A DNA stretch of 64,000 nt from positions 1-64,000 of the forward strand of contig JAFDWN010000016.1 in NCBI GenBank assembly GCA_018268465.1. Direction: 5' to 3'. Source of the stretch: Actinomycetota bacterium. Lineage in GTDB: Bacteria > Actinomycetota > Actinomycetes > Mycobacteriales > Mycobacteriaceae. A model generated the notes under the pieces. The model worked only from the letters and a program-made list of their open reading frames with translations, did not search any database and was not told where the DNA came from. Below are positions 37,175 to 47,394 of the stretch, piece by piece. Made by a program: the position numbers and the translations under genes. Every line of letters begins with the position of its first letter. The first letter of the stretch is position 1.

Positions 37175-38074
37175 CTACCTGGGACGCCCCACCTCGTAGG
37201 TGCCCTTGTCGTCCTGGAACGTCACCGTGACCTGACGCTTGGTGCCGTCGATGCTGACCTCGCAGTTGAACGAGTCACCCTTCTTCACCGTGGGACTCTG
37301 GCCGTTGTTGCACGTGACGTTCTGCACGTTCTTCGCGCCGTAGCCGTTGGTCTCGTCGGTCAGGATCTGCTGCACACCGGTCTGGGCGGCGTTGACGTCG
37401 AGTTTGGTGGTGACGAAGAAACCCGGCTTCCAGAATCCGAGCACCAGCACCGCGGCCACCACGGTCGCCGCGAGCACTCCGATCACGCCGCCGACGACGG
37501 CCAGCGACTTCTTCGAACCCTCCTCGGCGCCGGGCGCGGTGTACTGGCCGTACTGGCCGTACTGATTGGGCTGCTGACCGTACTGGCCCGGCTGCTGCTG
37601 ACCGTACTGCCCTGGCTGCTGGCCGTATTGAGGCTGTTGGCCGTACTGGCCGGGCTGCGGCTGGCCATACTGCGGCTGGCCGTACTGCTGACCGTATTGC
37701 GGCTGCTGGCCGTACTGGCCGGGCTGCGCGTACGGCGACTGGCCGTAGTCACCGCTCTGCTGGGTGTACTGCTCGGTCGGCTGGTACTGCTGGGGCGCTT
37801 GGTAGGCCGGTCCCGTCGGAGATCCGGGCTGTTGATACTGCGGATACTGCTGCGACGTGTACGCCGGCGGCTGCCAGGACGGCTGCTCACCCGACGGTTG
37901 ACCAGAACTCGAACCCGACCCCGAACCGGACTCAGACGAGGGCGCCGATCCCGTGCCCGACGACGGCGGCTGCCACTGGCTGGCCGACGAATCACCCGCA
38001 GGCGCACTGTTGCCGGGCTCCGGCTGCTGACCCGGCCACGACTGCTGCGGGTCAGATCCCTGCGGTCCGCTCAC
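37175..38074 (-). CDS. Membrane-anchored DUF4333 protein with Q/Y/G/P-rich low-complexity tail (Rv2091c-like)
   Basis: A 299-residue protein. Residues 1-180 are low complexity: Ser/Gly/Pro-rich to about 70, then Gln/Tyr/Gly/Pro-rich with many GQYGQQP-type repeats (110-178). A single membrane helix (about 191-213) follows KKS. The extracytoplasmic domain (about 215-299) has [26 protein letters not shown], the two-cysteine DUF4333 pattern, and ends YEVGRP. The tail is probably cytoplasmic and disordered. Function unknown; located after helY as in M. tuberculosis. Confidence 0.83.
   Translation of the reverse strand: MSGPQGSDPQQSWPGQQPEPGNSAPAGDSSASQWQPPSSGTGSAPSSESGSGSGSSSGQPSGEQPSWQPPAYTSQQYPQYQQPGSPTGPAYQAPQQYQPTEQYTQQSGDYGQSPYAQPGQYGQQPQYGQQYGQPQYGQPQPGQYGQQPQYGQQPGQYGQQQPGQYGQQPNQYGQYGQYTAPGAEEGSKKSLAVVGGVIGVLAATVVAAVLVLGFWKPGFFVTTKLDVNAAQTGVQQILTDETNGYGAKNVQNVTCNNGQSPTVKKGDSFNCEVSIDGTKRQVTVTFQDDKGTYEVGRPR
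37541..37747 (-). repeat. Gln/Tyr/Gly/Pro repeat coding region
   Basis: Tandem degenerate units of 18-24 bp (gtactggccgggctgctg type on the plus strand) encode repeated GQYGQQP and GQPQYGQ blocks. Length polymorphism between strains is likely. Confidence 0.75.
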
Positions 38075-38114
38075 TGTTTCTCCTTGGTCCTAGGTCGGGC
38101 CTGCTGGCAACACA

Positions 38115-40907
38115 CTACCCGCTGTCAACAGCAACGACGCCGCGCCGAATGTCGTTGATCGCGCGTTTCGCCGACGTCCGCGTCGCCGCCGACGGGGCCG
38201 CATTTCGCACCTGGTCAAGCAGGTCGAGCACCTGGCGGCACCACCGCACGAAATCCCCCGCCGAGAGCGGCGAACCGGCACCCGAAACGTCCGATGCGGC
38301 AAGCGCGGCCGTCAGATCGCCGGTGGTGGCCCAGCGATAGACCGCCGACACGAACCCCTCGTCGGGTTCACGGCTCTGCGCGATGCGGTGACGTTGCTCC
38401 TCGGCGCGCAGGTCCACCCATACGCGCCGGGTCTGCGCAAGCGCTCGCCGCAGCGCCGTCGTCGGCACCTCCGATCCGGGTGGTGCGCCCGGCGCGTCGC
38501 CGCGGGATTCGTACAGCACCGAGGAGATGACGGCGGCCAGTTCCGCCGACTGCAGCCCGTCCCAGGTGCCGCGGCGAAGGCATTCGGCCACCAGAAGGTC
38601 GCTCTCGCTGTAAATCCGGGCCAGCAGCCGCCCGTCGTCGGTGACCTTCAGATCGGCGTCGGCTGCGGTCGGCGCGCCGGCACGGCCGTCGGGCTCCTCG
38701 ATGAAGCCGCGCTCCCGCAGCAGCACCACAATCCGGTCGAACGTGCGTGCCAGCGAGTTCGTGGCGGCAGCGACCTTCTGACGCAGTGCGGCGTTGTCGC
38801 GCTCGATGCGCAGGAACCGCTCGGCAAGGCGGATCTGCGGCTCACGATCCGGCAGCTGATGCACCGGATGGCGGCGCATCTGCTCGCGCAGCTCGGCCAG
38901 TTCCGGATCGACATCGCGTTCGGGCGGTTGAGCGCCACGCGCCGTCCTGGCCGGTGGCGACGACAACCTGGACGCCGCGGCCAGCAGCGCCGACGCGATA
39001 TCACGGCGCACCCTGGGCTGGCGGTGCTCGACACGCTTGGGCAGCGACATCGATCCGAGCGGCGCGGACACCCCGGAGTAATCGGACGACGAGATCCTGC
39101 CCGCCCACCGGTGTTCGGTGAGTACCAGCGGTCGGGGGTCCTCGCTGTTGCGGTCCGGTTCGAGCACAACGGCCAGCCCGCCGCGACGACCGTGGGTGAT
39201 GGTGATGATGTCGCCGCGCCGAAGTGCGACGAGCGCGTCGTTCGCCGCCTGACGCCGCTGCAGCCGCGACGCGCGCGACTGGGCCCGCTCCCGGTCGGAG
39301 ATCGCGGCGCGCAACCGCGCGTACTCGACGACAGGGGCGTCGCGTCCGCCGAGGTCGGCCGCGATCTCGTCGAGCATCCGCTCACCCCGCTGCTCCCCGC
39401 GGACCAGGCCGACGACCGAGCGATCCGCCTGGTACTGCGCGAACGACCGTTCCAGCAACTGCCTGGCCTGCGCCGGTGACATGTGCTGCACGAGATTGAT
39501 CGTCATGTTGTAGGACGGCACGAAGGAACTGCGCAGGGGGAACGTTCGCGTGGACGCCAGACCGGCGACCTCGGCGGGCTCCACGTCGGGATGCCATAGC
39601 ACCACCGCATGCCCCTCGACGTCGATGCCGCGGCGGCCGGCCCGTCCGGTCAGCTGGGTGTACTCCCCCGGCGTCAGCGGCGCATGCTGTTCGCCGTTGA
39701 ACTTCACCAGCCTCTCCAGCACCACCGTTCGGGCGGGCATGTTGATACCCAACGCCAGTGTCTCCGTGGCGAATACCGCCTTGACCAGGCCGGCGGTGAA
39801 CAACTCCTCGACGGTGTGGCGGAAAACCGGCAGCATTCCGGCGTGGTGAGCGGCCAGGCCGCGCAGCAGCGCTTCACGCCATTCGTGGTAGTCGAGCACG
39901 ATGAGGTCGGCCTCGGCCAGATCCGCGCAGCGCCGATCGACCACCTCGGCGATGCGGGCCCGTTCCTCGTCGGTGGTCAACCGCAACGGTGAACGCAGGC
40001 ACTGTTTGACCGCGGCGTCGCAGCCGGCGCGGGAGAACACGAATGTGATGGCGGGCAGCAGTCCCTCACGGTCAAGGGCGGCGATCACCTCGGGGCGGCC
40101 CGGCGGACGGTAGAGCCCCGGGCGTCCCCGGTGACCGGGCCTGCCGCCGCGCCCGCGCGGCTGCCAGTCGGCGAGCCGGTCGGCTTCCCGGCGATGGGCG
40201 ATGTGGCGCAACAGTTCCGGATCCACCAGCAGTTCGCGGCCGCTACGCCCGGGCTCAACGGCCCGGTAGTCGAACAGGTCGAACAGTCGCTTGCCGACCA
40301 TGACGTGCTGCCACAGCGGGACGGGCCGGTGTTCGTCGACCACGACAGTGGTGTCGCCGCGCACCGTCTGGATCCAGCCGCCGAACTCCTCGGCGTTGCT
40401 CACCGTCGCCGAGAGGCTGACCAACAGAACCTCTTCAGGCAGGTGCAGGATCACCTCCTCCCACACCGCGCCGCGCATCCGATCGGCGAGGAAATGTACC
40501 TCGTCCATCACGACATACGAAAGGCCTTGCAGAGCAGGCGAATCGGCATAGAGCATGTTGCGCAGGACTTCGGTGGTCATCACCACCACGTCGGCGTCAC
40601 CGTTGATGGACTGGTCGCCGGTGAGCAACCCGATGTTCTCCGGCCCGTAACGGCGCACCAGGTCGGTGTGCTTCTGGTTGCTCAGCGCCTTGATGGGGGT
40701 GGTGTAGAAGCACTTCCCGCCCGACGCCAACGCGAGGTGGACGGCGAACTCGCCGACCACGGTCTTACCCGCGCCGGTCGGGGCGCACACGAGAACCCCG
40801 TGGCCGGCTTCCAGCGCGCGGCACGCGCGGTGCTGGAAATCGTCGAGGTCGAAGGGCAGCTGCGCGGCGAAACCGGCGAGTTCGGTTTCGGCCGGGTCAG
40901 GTGACAT
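38115..40907 (-). CDS. helY: Ski2-like DEAD/DEAH-box RNA helicase HelY
   Basis: A 930-residue SF2 helicase. Walker A is APTGAGKT (near 44-51), motif [10 protein letters not shown] (near 135), motif [12 protein letters not shown], motif [15 protein letters not shown] and motif [12 protein letters not shown]. The C-terminal half is the DSHCT-type domain of Ski2/Mtr4 relatives. It probably unwinds or helps degrade structured RNA. The start overlaps the tatC end by 11 bp, so it belongs to the tatA-tatC-helY transcript as in Rv2094c-Rv2092c. Confidence 0.95.
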   Translation of the reverse strand: MSPDPAETELAGFAAQLPFDLDDFQHRACRALEAGHGVLVCAPTGAGKTVVGEFAVHLALASGGKCFYTTPIKALSNQKHTDLVRRYGPENIGLLTGDQSINGDADVVVMTTEVLRNMLYADSPALQGLSYVVMDEVHFLADRMRGAVWEEVILHLPEEVLLVSLSATVSNAEEFGGWIQTVRGDTTVVVDEHRPVPLWQHVMVGKRLFDLFDYRAVEPGRSGRELLVDPELLRHIAHRREADRLADWQPRGRGGRPGHRGRPGLYRPPGRPEVIAALDREGLLPAITFVFSRAGCDAAVKQCLRSPLRLTTDEERARIAEVVDRRCADLAEADLIVLDYHEWREALLRGLAAHHAGMLPVFRHTVEELFTAGLVKAVFATETLALGINMPARTVVLERLVKFNGEQHAPLTPGEYTQLTGRAGRRGIDVEGHAVVLWHPDVEPAEVAGLASTRTFPLRSSFVPSYNMTINLVQHMSPAQARQLLERSFAQYQADRSVVGLVRGEQRGERMLDEIAADLGGRDAPVVEYARLRAAISDRERAQSRASRLQRRQAANDALVALRRGDIITITHGRRGGLAVVLEPDRNSEDPRPLVLTEHRWAGRISSSDYSGVSAPLGSMSLPKRVEHRQPRVRRDIASALLAAASRLSSPPARTARGAQPPERDVDPELAELREQMRRHPVHQLPDREPQIRLAERFLRIERDNAALRQKVAAATNSLARTFDRIVVLLRERGFIEEPDGRAGAPTAADADLKVTDDGRLLARIYSESDLLVAECLRRGTWDGLQSAELAAVISSVLYESRGDAPGAPPGSEVPTTALRRALAQTRRVWVDLRAEEQRHRIAQSREPDEGFVSAVYRWATTGDLTAALAASDVSGAGSPLSAGDFVRWCRQVLDLLDQVRNAAPSAATRTSAKRAINDIRRGVVAVDSG

Positions 40908-41877
40908 CGTCGTGGGGCGTGATTCTCGGCGCCGACGGCGTCACGGCCGACGGCCGCTCGATCGGCTCCGTCCCGCCGATCGGCGCCGCGCGGTCGATCG
41001 GCGAAGCCTCGTCGTCGGCCAGGTCGCCCCAGCCGGCCGCGGCGTCGCGCTTGGCTTTCCGTTTGTCGTGGATCCGCGCGATCTGGATCGCGAACTCCAG
41101 CAGCACCGTCAGCGCCAGCGCCAGCGCCAGCATCGAGAAGGGATCCGACCCCGGGGTGGCGAACGCGGCGAAGACGAACAGCCCGAAGATCAGCCCGCGC
41201 CGCCAGGCCTTCAGCCGTTCGTAGGTCAGCACCCCGACCAAGTTGAGCATGATGATCAGCAACGGGAATTCGAAACTGATGCCGAACACCAGCAGCAGGT
41301 TCATCAGGAACCCGAAGTACTGCTCGCCCGACAACGCCGTGACCTGGACGTCGCTGCCGACCGTCAACAGGAAGTGCAGGGCTTTGGCCAGCACGATGTA
41401 GGCCAGCACGGCGCCGGTGACGAACAATACGGCGCCCACCCCCACGAACGCCATCGCGAACCGGCGTTCCTTCTTGTAGAGGCCGGGGGTGATGAAGGCC
41501 CACAACTCGTAGAGCCAAATCGGGCAGGCCAGCACGACGCCGGCGACCAGTGCGACCTTCAAGCGCAACATGAACTGGTCGAACGGGGCGGTCGCGAGCA
41601 GACGGCATTGACCGTCGGGCGCGATCGCCGCGCGCGCCGATTCCGGCAGCGCACAGTACGGGCCGCGTAGCCACTCGCCGAGACTGTGAAACCCCAGAAT
41701 CGAGTGGCTGTACCAGAAGAATCCCAGGATGGTCGTCAGCATCACCGCGGCCACCGCGATCAACAGACGGGTGCGGAGTTCATGCAGATGGTCGACCAGC
41801 GACATGGTGCCGTCGGGGTTGACCCGGGCACGGCGATTGCGCGGATCGAATTTCTTGAAGATTCCGGGGCTCTGCAC
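40897..41877 (-). CDS. tatC: Twin-arginine translocase subunit TatC
   Basis: A 326-residue TatC with six membrane helices. [15 protein letters not shown] (the conserved LxELRxR near residue 25-39), FxxFGxxFExP region [10 protein letters not shown] near 195 and [20 protein letters not shown] near 240 identify it. The N-terminus and C-terminus are longer than in E. coli (C-terminal Asp/Glu/Pro-rich tail). It is the signal-peptide receptor for export of folded proteins. Preceded by tatA with an intervening stem-loop. Confidence 0.96.
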   Translation of the reverse strand: MQSPGIFKKFDPRNRRARVNPDGTMSLVDHLHELRTRLLIAVAAVMLTTILGFFWYSHSILGFHSLGEWLRGPYCALPESARAAIAPDGQCRLLATAPFDQFMLRLKVALVAGVVLACPIWLYELWAFITPGLYKKERRFAMAFVGVGAVLFVTGAVLAYIVLAKALHFLLTVGSDVQVTALSGEQYFGFLMNLLLVFGISFEFPLLIIMLNLVGVLTYERLKAWRRGLIFGLFVFAAFATPGSDPFSMLALALALTVLLEFAIQIARIHDKRKAKRDAAAGWGDLADDEASPIDRAAPIGGTEPIERPSAVTPSAPRITPHDDVT

Positions 41878-41925
41878 GGCTGGCCTAGCGACGTGGGTTC
41901 AACGATGGGTCTGAACGGCGCAAAT

Positions 41926-41956
41926 CGGACAACGCGGCATCACACCGCGTTGTCCG
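41926..41956 (-). other. Perfect 12-bp stem-loop between tatA and tatC
   Basis: Inverted repeat CGGACAACGCGG (41926-41937) / CCGCGTTGTCCG (41945-41956) with a 7-base loop. It lies 12 bp after the tatA stop and about 50 bp before the tatC start, with no T-tract on the minus strand. It could act as an RNA stability or partial termination element. Confidence 0.8.
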
Positions 41957-41967
41957 GAGAACCGGGT

Positions 41968-42225
41968 TCAGGCCGGGCGCTTGTCGGACGGTTGTTCGGC
42001 CGCGGGCGCCGGGTTGGGGGCGTCGACACGTTCCGACGCGATCGGCGTGGCCGGCGGGGCGGCCGCTTCAGGCTTCGACTCTGCCTGCATCTCCTTGATC
42101 TCGGACTTGAAGATCCGCATCGACTTGCCCAGTGAACGGGCCGCGTCCGGCAGCTTCTTGGCACCGAACAGCAACACGAACACGACGATGACGATTACCC
42201 AGTGCCAGGGTTGTAGACCACCCAA
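41968..42225 (-). CDS. tatA: Twin-arginine translocase subunit TatA
   Basis: An 85-residue TatA. The start codon is TTG at 42225, supported by GGAGGTGA 7 bases upstream and alignment to remembered mycobacterial TatA starting MGxLxPWHW. Short N-terminus, one membrane helix ([13 protein letters not shown]), the hinge and amphipathic helix [24 protein letters not shown], then an Ala/Pro-rich acidic tail. It oligomerises to form the Tat pore, normally in excess over TatC. Confidence 0.95.
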   Translation of the reverse strand: MGGLQPWHWVIVIVVFVLLFGAKKLPDAARSLGKSMRIFKSEIKEMQAESKPEAAAPPATPIASERVDAPNPAPAAEQPSDKRPA

Positions 42226-42256
42226 TTTTGGTCACCTCCAGACGACTGGACCGAGT

Positions 42257-43234
42257 CTACCCGCTGCCGTCGCCCGCGCCGTAGACACGCAGCGCCGCCG
42301 CTGCCGCGCCACGCACCCGGTCGGCCAACTCCTGCGGTTCCAGAACCTGCACCGCCGATCCGAACCCGAGCACCAACCGTGCCATCCACTCGTCGGACGC
42401 ATAGGTCATCGCTGCTTCACAGGCGCCGTCGGGCAGCTCGCGCTGCACGCGCAACGGGTAATAGTCGAACATCCACGCCGCCGAACGGTCGATCCTCAGC
42501 GTCGCCGACGGCAGTGACGGGTCGGCGTCGAACAGCGACGTGTCCGGCCCGGCCTGAACCGCGGGTTCCGGCGGCGCCGACGGCTCGTCGAGCACGCGGG
42601 CGTCGACGATGCGGTCGAAGCGGAACAACCGCACCCCCTCGGCGGTGCGGCACCACGCCTCGAGGTAGCTGTGGTCGCCCACCAGCACCACCCGGATCGG
42701 GTCGACGACACGGCTGGTCAACGTGTCATGAGATGCCGAGTAGTACTCGATCGCCAACGCCTGCCCGCTGCGGGTGGCCGAGCGCACCGCCGCCGCGGCG
42801 GCACTTTCGGCCTGCGCCGGCTCGTCGACCGCGGACACCGTGCCCGCGAAGTCGGGATTGACCGCGCCCGCGGCGGATTCGATCTTCGCGATCGCACTGC
42901 GTGCCGCGTCCGGGTCGACCATGCCCGGGACGTCGGCCAGCGCGCGCAACGCCACCAGCACGCCCGTGGCTTCCGGCGAGGTGAGGCGCAGCGGATGGTC
43001 GATGCCGGCCGAGAAGGTCACCGCGACGGTCTCGCCGGAGAATTCGAAGTCGATCAGATCGCCGGGGCCGTAACCGGGCAGGCCGCACATCCACAACTGA
43101 TTGAGGTCGTCGCTGAGCTGTTTGACCGTCACGCCGAGGTCGGCGGCCGCCTCGGCCCGCGTGATCCGCGGGTTGGCCTGGAAGTACGGCACCATATTGA
43201 GCAACCGCACCAGCCGAGTCGATATGGCACTCAT
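42257..43234 (-). CDS. pafC: Transcriptional activator PafC (WYL domain)
   Basis: A 325-residue HTH + WYL + WCX protein. N-terminal winged helix with RLVRLLNMVPYFQANPRITRAEAAADLGV; the WYL domain with the pattern YYSASHDTLTSRVVDP...GDHSYLEAWCRTAEGVRLFRFDRI; and a C-terminal WCX domain. With PafB it forms a heterodimeric activator of the LexA-independent DNA-damage response. It is separated from pafB by 35-bp tandem repeats that link the two through ATGA overlaps. Confidence 0.94.
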   Translation of the reverse strand: MSAISTRLVRLLNMVPYFQANPRITRAEAAADLGVTVKQLSDDLNQLWMCGLPGYGPGDLIDFEFSGETVAVTFSAGIDHPLRLTSPEATGVLVALRALADVPGMVDPDAARSAIAKIESAAGAVNPDFAGTVSAVDEPAQAESAAAAAVRSATRSGQALAIEYYSASHDTLTSRVVDPIRVVLVGDHSYLEAWCRTAEGVRLFRFDRIVDARVLDEPSAPPEPAVQAGPDTSLFDADPSLPSATLRIDRSAAWMFDYYPLRVQRELPDGACEAAMTYASDEWMARLVLGFGSAVQVLEPQELADRVRGAAAAALRVYGAGDGSG

Positions 43235-43317
43235 GCGCGATCCGCCTTCGCTCCTCGCTGGCCCCTCATGCGCGATCCGCCTTCGCTCCTCGCTGGCCCC
43301 TCATGCGCGATCCGCCT
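43231..43317 (-). repeat. MIRU-like 35-bp tandem repeats with micro-ORFs between pafB and pafC
   Basis: Two perfect 35-bp units (43231-43265 and 43266-43300), plus 17 bp of a third within the pafB 3' end. Each unit begins on the plus strand with tcat, so on the mRNA each has ATGA. The pafB stop overlaps an ATG at 43304 that opens a 12-codon ORF (MRGQRGAKADRA). Its stop overlaps the next ATG at 43269, which repeats the same 12 codons, and that stop overlaps the pafC ATG at 43234. Confidence 0.88.
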
Positions 43318-44299
43318 CCCCCGCGTGGGCCCGCAGCCGGGCCAGCACATCGTCACGCAACGACTGGGGCGCCAGCACGATCGCGTCGGCGCCATAGCTG
43401 GCGATCTCCCGAGCCAGCCGGTCGAGCATGCCGATCTCGACGGTGATCTCCTGCCCCGCGCGGCCCGCGAGCGTCCGCGGCCCCGCCACGGTGGCCTGCC
43501 TGCGCAGCGCGGTGGCCCGGCCGTCGGCCACCCACACCGTGGCCAGCGCGCCCGTGGGCCATTCGTCGACCACACGTCGCACGATCTCCCGCAGATCGAT
43601 GTCGTCGGGCCGGGTCACCGATCCCGGAGTGCCGATCGCGGTGACGTCGTTGCCGATCCGGGACAGCCGGAAGGTGCGGGTCGCCCGCCGGTCCCGGTCG
43701 TGGCCCACCAGATACCACCGTCCCCGGTGGGTGACCACACCCCACGGTTCGACGGTCCGCGTCGTATACGGATCGCTGCGCGACGGGCGGTGGGGAAACT
43801 GGACGGCCTGACCCGCGTCGATCGCCGCGAGCAGGATCGACAGGGTCTCCTCCGAACCGCGCAGGCCGGGCAGCACCGCCGTCGACGTGATCGCGACTCC
43901 GGCATCGGCCGCGTCCACGTCCACCCCCGCGGCCCGGAGTTTGAGCAGTGCGCCCTGGGTGGCCGTGATCAGCTCGGGTGATTCCCACAGCTGCGTGGCG
44001 ACGGCGACCGCGGCCGCCTCGTCGGAGGTCAACTCGACGGCGGGCAACGCGTAGGCGTCGCGGTTGATCCGATAGCCCTCGGTCGGATCGAACTGGGACA
44101 CCCGACCCGTCTCCAGCGGTATCCCCAGATCGCGCAGTTCGTTCTTATCCCTCTCGAACATCCGGGAAAACGCCTCGTCGCTGGGGCTGTCGGCATACCC
44201 GGCCACGGCATTGCGGATGCGCTCGGCGGTGAGGAAGGTTCGGGTGGACAGCAGGGCGATGACGAGGTTCATCAGCCGCTCGACTTTGGAGGTCGCCAC
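43301..44299 (-). CDS. pafB: Transcriptional activator PafB (WYL domain)
   Basis: A 332-residue relative of PafC, GTG start. The N-terminal winged helix is SKVERLMNLVIALLSTRTFLTAERI; the WYL domain has the pattern VEPWGVVTHRGRWYLVGHDRDRRATRTFRLSRI near 210-240, then a WCX domain. It works with PafC. The stop is overlapped by the ATG of the first micro-ORF of the downstream repeat. The gene is 31 bp from a membrane-protein gene that separates it from pafA. Confidence 0.94.
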   Translation of the reverse strand: MATSKVERLMNLVIALLSTRTFLTAERIRNAVAGYADSPSDEAFSRMFERDKNELRDLGIPLETGRVSQFDPTEGYRINRDAYALPAVELTSDEAAAVAVATQLWESPELITATQGALLKLRAAGVDVDAADAGVAITSTAVLPGLRGSEETLSILLAAIDAGQAVQFPHRPSRSDPYTTRTVEPWGVVTHRGRWYLVGHDRDRRATRTFRLSRIGNDVTAIGTPGSVTRPDDIDLREIVRRVVDEWPTGALATVWVADGRATALRRQATVAGPRTLAGRAGQEITVEIGMLDRLAREIASYGADAIVLAPQSLRDDVLARLRAHAGEADRA

Positions 44300-44329
44300 T
44301 CGCCTTAGCCTAGGGCCTCTCCGGGCCGG

Positions 44330-45580
44330 TTATGCGCAGGCCGCCCCGTCCGCGTCGACAGCGCGGTCGACCACCACCGCGCGGCGGGGCGCGTCGACGA
44401 TCGTGACGATACCCGCACCGGTATCGACGATCGTGGATCCCTTCAGGTACACACCGCTGCCGATCTCCAGACATCGCTGGGGTAGCCAGGGCGCCGGGCT
44501 GCTCACCGCCGATATCGCGGCAGCGCACACACCGACGCAGATCGCCAGGCGAAGACCGTCGGCGACCTTCTCGGCCACCGAACCTGTCGCGACGCCGGGG
44601 GCCCGCGCTGCGGCGCGTGCGTAGACGACCGTGATGTCGCCGTTGACCCTCACCGCCACCACCGGCTGTGCCGAAACGGCCGCGGCCAGTGCCGTCGCCC
44701 GACGGTGGCCCGGCACGATCGGAACTCTCCTGGCGAGCGCATCCGGCACGTCAGACGGCCGCAGTGCCCTGTCCACGATGGCGACCATGACCTCGTCGGT
44801 GTCGAAGTAGACGTAACCGCAGGGGTCCTCGTCATCGGCGGCGGAATCGCCGCCGCCGGCACGCCGCTGAAGCACGTAGGGCACCTCGGCGCGTGTGGTC
44901 GCCGAAATCAGATCGGCCGCCGTCGCGTACCGGCCGGCCACCGGAAGCGGTGGATACTCGATCTGCGCGGCGAGCATGCGCACGGTGACCGCGGACGCGC
45001 CGCCGGCCCGGAAATCCAGCCAGCCCAGCATCGTTCCCGTGACAGCCACCCCCGCGGCGATCGCGATGCCGCGCCAATCGCCTGCCGACGCGTACAGCGC
45101 CCCGATCCACACGAGCAGCAGCAACGGCGCGGCCACGACGAGGAAGCCGCCCAGGTCCGCCACGGAGTACACGGCAACCGGGCGGCCGCGCTCACGCGAG
45201 GCCGCCCTCATGCCGAGCCACGCCCGCACCGTCACGGGAATCAGCAGGACCAGCAGGAACATCGCGGCATAACCGCTGGACGGCAGCCACGCAAAGAACG
45301 ACCCGACGGCAACTTGCAGCCAGTTCCCCAGGTCCATCGCGGTGACCACCAACCAGGTGTCGTGCAGCCGCCAATCCAGCACTGCGCCGACACGGACCAG
45401 AAGCGCGGCCGGGATCAGCAGCGGGATGAGTAGCGACAGCCGGCGCCACGGGGTGCGACCCCAGCCCCACTGGTCCATCGCATTCCGAAAAGCCGCGATG
45501 TCCCCTCTGAGAGCGGGCGACTGGAAAGCCGGGATCTCGTCGAGTTCCCCGCTTTCGGCCATCCGCACCTTCCGCGACAT
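44330..45580 (-). CDS. Hypothetical membrane protein between pafA and pafB
   Basis: A 416-residue protein with ATG (an alternative ATG lies six codons in). After a hydrophilic N-terminus come about five membrane helices (near 50-70, 88-120, 135-160, 170-190 and 345-365). The soluble part between (about 200-340) contains DEDPCGYVYFDTDEVMVAIVDRALRPS, DALARRVPIVPGHRR and RVNGDITVVYARA. No family motif is recognised. It may be co-transcribed with pafA and pafB. M. tuberculosis has pafA directly next to pafB. Confidence 0.7.
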   Translation of the reverse strand: MSRKVRMAESGELDEIPAFQSPALRGDIAAFRNAMDQWGWGRTPWRRLSLLIPLLIPAALLVRVGAVLDWRLHDTWLVVTAMDLGNWLQVAVGSFFAWLPSSGYAAMFLLVLLIPVTVRAWLGMRAASRERGRPVAVYSVADLGGFLVVAAPLLLLVWIGALYASAGDWRGIAIAAGVAVTGTMLGWLDFRAGGASAVTVRMLAAQIEYPPLPVAGRYATAADLISATTRAEVPYVLQRRAGGGDSAADDEDPCGYVYFDTDEVMVAIVDRALRPSDVPDALARRVPIVPGHRRATALAAAVSAQPVVAVRVNGDITVVYARAAARAPGVATGSVAEKVADGLRLAICVGVCAAAISAVSSPAPWLPQRCLEIGSGVYLKGSTIVDTGAGIVTIVDAPRRAVVVDRAVDADGAACA

Positions 45581-45625
45581 GGCCCGAGTGTGGCATCGCC
45601 CACCGACAGCGCCGCCCGATCGGCG

Positions 45626-46984
45626 CTACATGCTGGCGATCAGCCGCTTGACCCGCTCGTCGACGGATCGGAACGGGTCCTTGCACAGCACGGTGCGCTG
45701 TGCCTGGTCGTTCAGCTTGAGATGCACCCAGTCGACCGTGAAGTCCCGGCCGGCTTCCTGCGCGGCGCTGATGAACTCGCCGCGCAGCTTCGCCCGGGTG
45801 GTCTGCGGCGGCGTGTTGACGGCGGCCTCGATCTCCTCGTCGGTGGTGATCCGCGCGGCCAGCCCCTTGCGCTGCAGCAGGTCGAACACACCGCGGCCGC
45901 GTTTGATGTCGTGGTAGGCGAGGTCGAGCTGGCTGATCTTGGCGTCAGACAGGTCCATGTTGTAGCGGTCCTGGTAGCGCTGGAAGAGTTTGCGCTTGAT
46001 GACCCAGTCGATCTCCGTATCGACCTTGGCGAAGTCCTGGGTCTCGACCGCGTCGAGCTGGCGGCCCCACAGGTCGACGACCTGTTCGATCTGTGAGTTC
46101 GGCTCGCGAGTCTGCAGGTATTCCACGGCCCGCCCGTAGTACTCGCGCTGAATGTCCAGCGCGCTGGCCTGCCTACCACCTGCCAGCCGCACCGGACGCC
46201 TGCCGGTGAGGTCGTGGCTGACCTCGCGGATCGCGCGGATGGGGTTGTCCAGCGAGAAGTCCCGGAACGGCACACCCGCCTCGATCATCTCGAGCACCAG
46301 CGACGCCGTACCCACCTTCAGCATGGTGGTGGACTCGCACATATTCGAATCCCCGACGATGACGTGCAGCCGGCGGTACTTCTCGGCGTCGGCGTGCGGC
46401 TCGTCGCGGGTGTTGATGATGGGGCGCGATCGGGTGGTCGCCGAGGACACGCCCTCCCAGATGTGCTCGGCCCGCTGGGACAGGCAGAAGGTGGCGGCCT
46501 TGGGGGTCTGCAGCACCTTGCCCGCCCCGCAGATGAGCTGACGGGTCACCAGGAACGGCAGCAGGACATCGGAGATGCGGGAGAACTCCCCCGCACGCAC
46601 GATCAGGTAGTTCTCATGGCAGCCATAGGAGTTGCCCGCGGAATCGGTGTTGTTCTTGAACAGGTAGATGTCCCCGCCGATGCCCTCATCGGCCAGCCGC
46701 TGTTCGGCGTCGATGAGGAGATCCTCGAGCACCCGCTCACCGGCACGGTCATGGGTCACCAGCTGGGTGAGGTTGTCGCATTCGGCGGTGGCGTACTCCG
46801 GGTGCGACCCCACGTCGAGGTACAACCGCGCGCCGTTGCGGAGGAAGACGTTGGAACTGCGGCCCCACGACACCACCCGCCGGAACAGGTAGCGGGCGAC
46901 CTCGTCGGGGCTGAGCCGGCGGTGGCCATGGAACGTGCAGGTCACACCGAATTCGGTCTCAATACCCATAATTCGCCGCTGCAC
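45626..46984 (-). CDS. pafA: Pup--protein ligase
   Basis: A 452-residue PafA, the same length as M. tuberculosis, from the GTG at 46984 ([15 protein letters not shown]); the frame runs further upstream without conservation. The acidic ATP/metal site is in GIETEFG and [14 protein letters not shown] (about residues 60-73). Other conserved blocks are [17 protein letters not shown] and [19 protein letters not shown]. It joins Pup to lysines of proteins destined for the mycobacterial proteasome. prcBA, pup and dop are not in the next 17 kb. Confidence 0.97.
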   Translation of the reverse strand: MQRRIMGIETEFGVTCTFHGHRRLSPDEVARYLFRRVVSWGRSSNVFLRNGARLYLDVGSHPEYATAECDNLTQLVTHDRAGERVLEDLLIDAEQRLADEGIGGDIYLFKNNTDSAGNSYGCHENYLIVRAGEFSRISDVLLPFLVTRQLICGAGKVLQTPKAATFCLSQRAEHIWEGVSSATTRSRPIINTRDEPHADAEKYRRLHVIVGDSNMCESTTMLKVGTASLVLEMIEAGVPFRDFSLDNPIRAIREVSHDLTGRRPVRLAGGRQASALDIQREYYGRAVEYLQTREPNSQIEQVVDLWGRQLDAVETQDFAKVDTEIDWVIKRKLFQRYQDRYNMDLSDAKISQLDLAYHDIKRGRGVFDLLQRKGLAARITTDEEIEAAVNTPPQTTRAKLRGEFISAAQEAGRDFTVDWVHLKLNDQAQRTVLCKDPFRSVDERVKRLIASM

Positions 46985-47115
46985 CTCATCGAGCTTACGG
47001 GGTGGTGAGCGGTGGCGGTGCGCAAGCGGCGGCACGCGCGTCGCGGACGACCGCTCGCCGGCCCCGCCTGTGGATAACTCGGGCGCCGCCAGGCCGGATT
47101 CTGCCAGCATGAGCC

Positions 47116-47394
47116 ATGGGGGAAATCATCGAAGTGGACCCGGCGCGCCTGCGCGCGATGGCCCGGCGAGCCGCCGCCGCGGGCAGCGCGATCGCCGGCC
47201 TGAGCTGGCCGCGACCCGATCCCGATCAGCTGAGGGGATCGGCGCTCTCGGGGATCACGGCACCCGATCTCATGGCCCAGCGTGTCGCGCACGTGGCCGC
47301 GGACCTGCGGGGATGGGCGGAGACGGCGCGCCGGTCGGCGGACACGTTCGACCATGCCGACACCTCGGCGGCCGACCGCCTCGGCCTCCCGTGA
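47116..47394 (+). CDS. Small helical WXG100-like protein
   Basis: A 92-residue helical protein. [31 protein letters not shown] has a Trp near the middle, and the C-terminal helix [24 protein letters not shown] has a typical type VII (ESX)-like amphipathic pattern. The WxG motif itself is not exact. Its stop overlaps the start of the next gene (GTGA), whose N-terminus also looks ESX-like, so the two may form a pair. Confidence 0.65.
   Translation: MGEIIEVDPARLRAMARRAAAAGSAIAGLSWPRPDPDQLRGSALSGITAPDLMAQRVAHVAADLRGWAETARRSADTFDHADTSAADRLGLP

Noticed and set aside
44301..44317. TTAGCCTAGGGCC near the pafB start as a second iron box.
   Set aside because: Only the TAGGCTAA core fits; the flanks match the IdeR consensus at almost no position.
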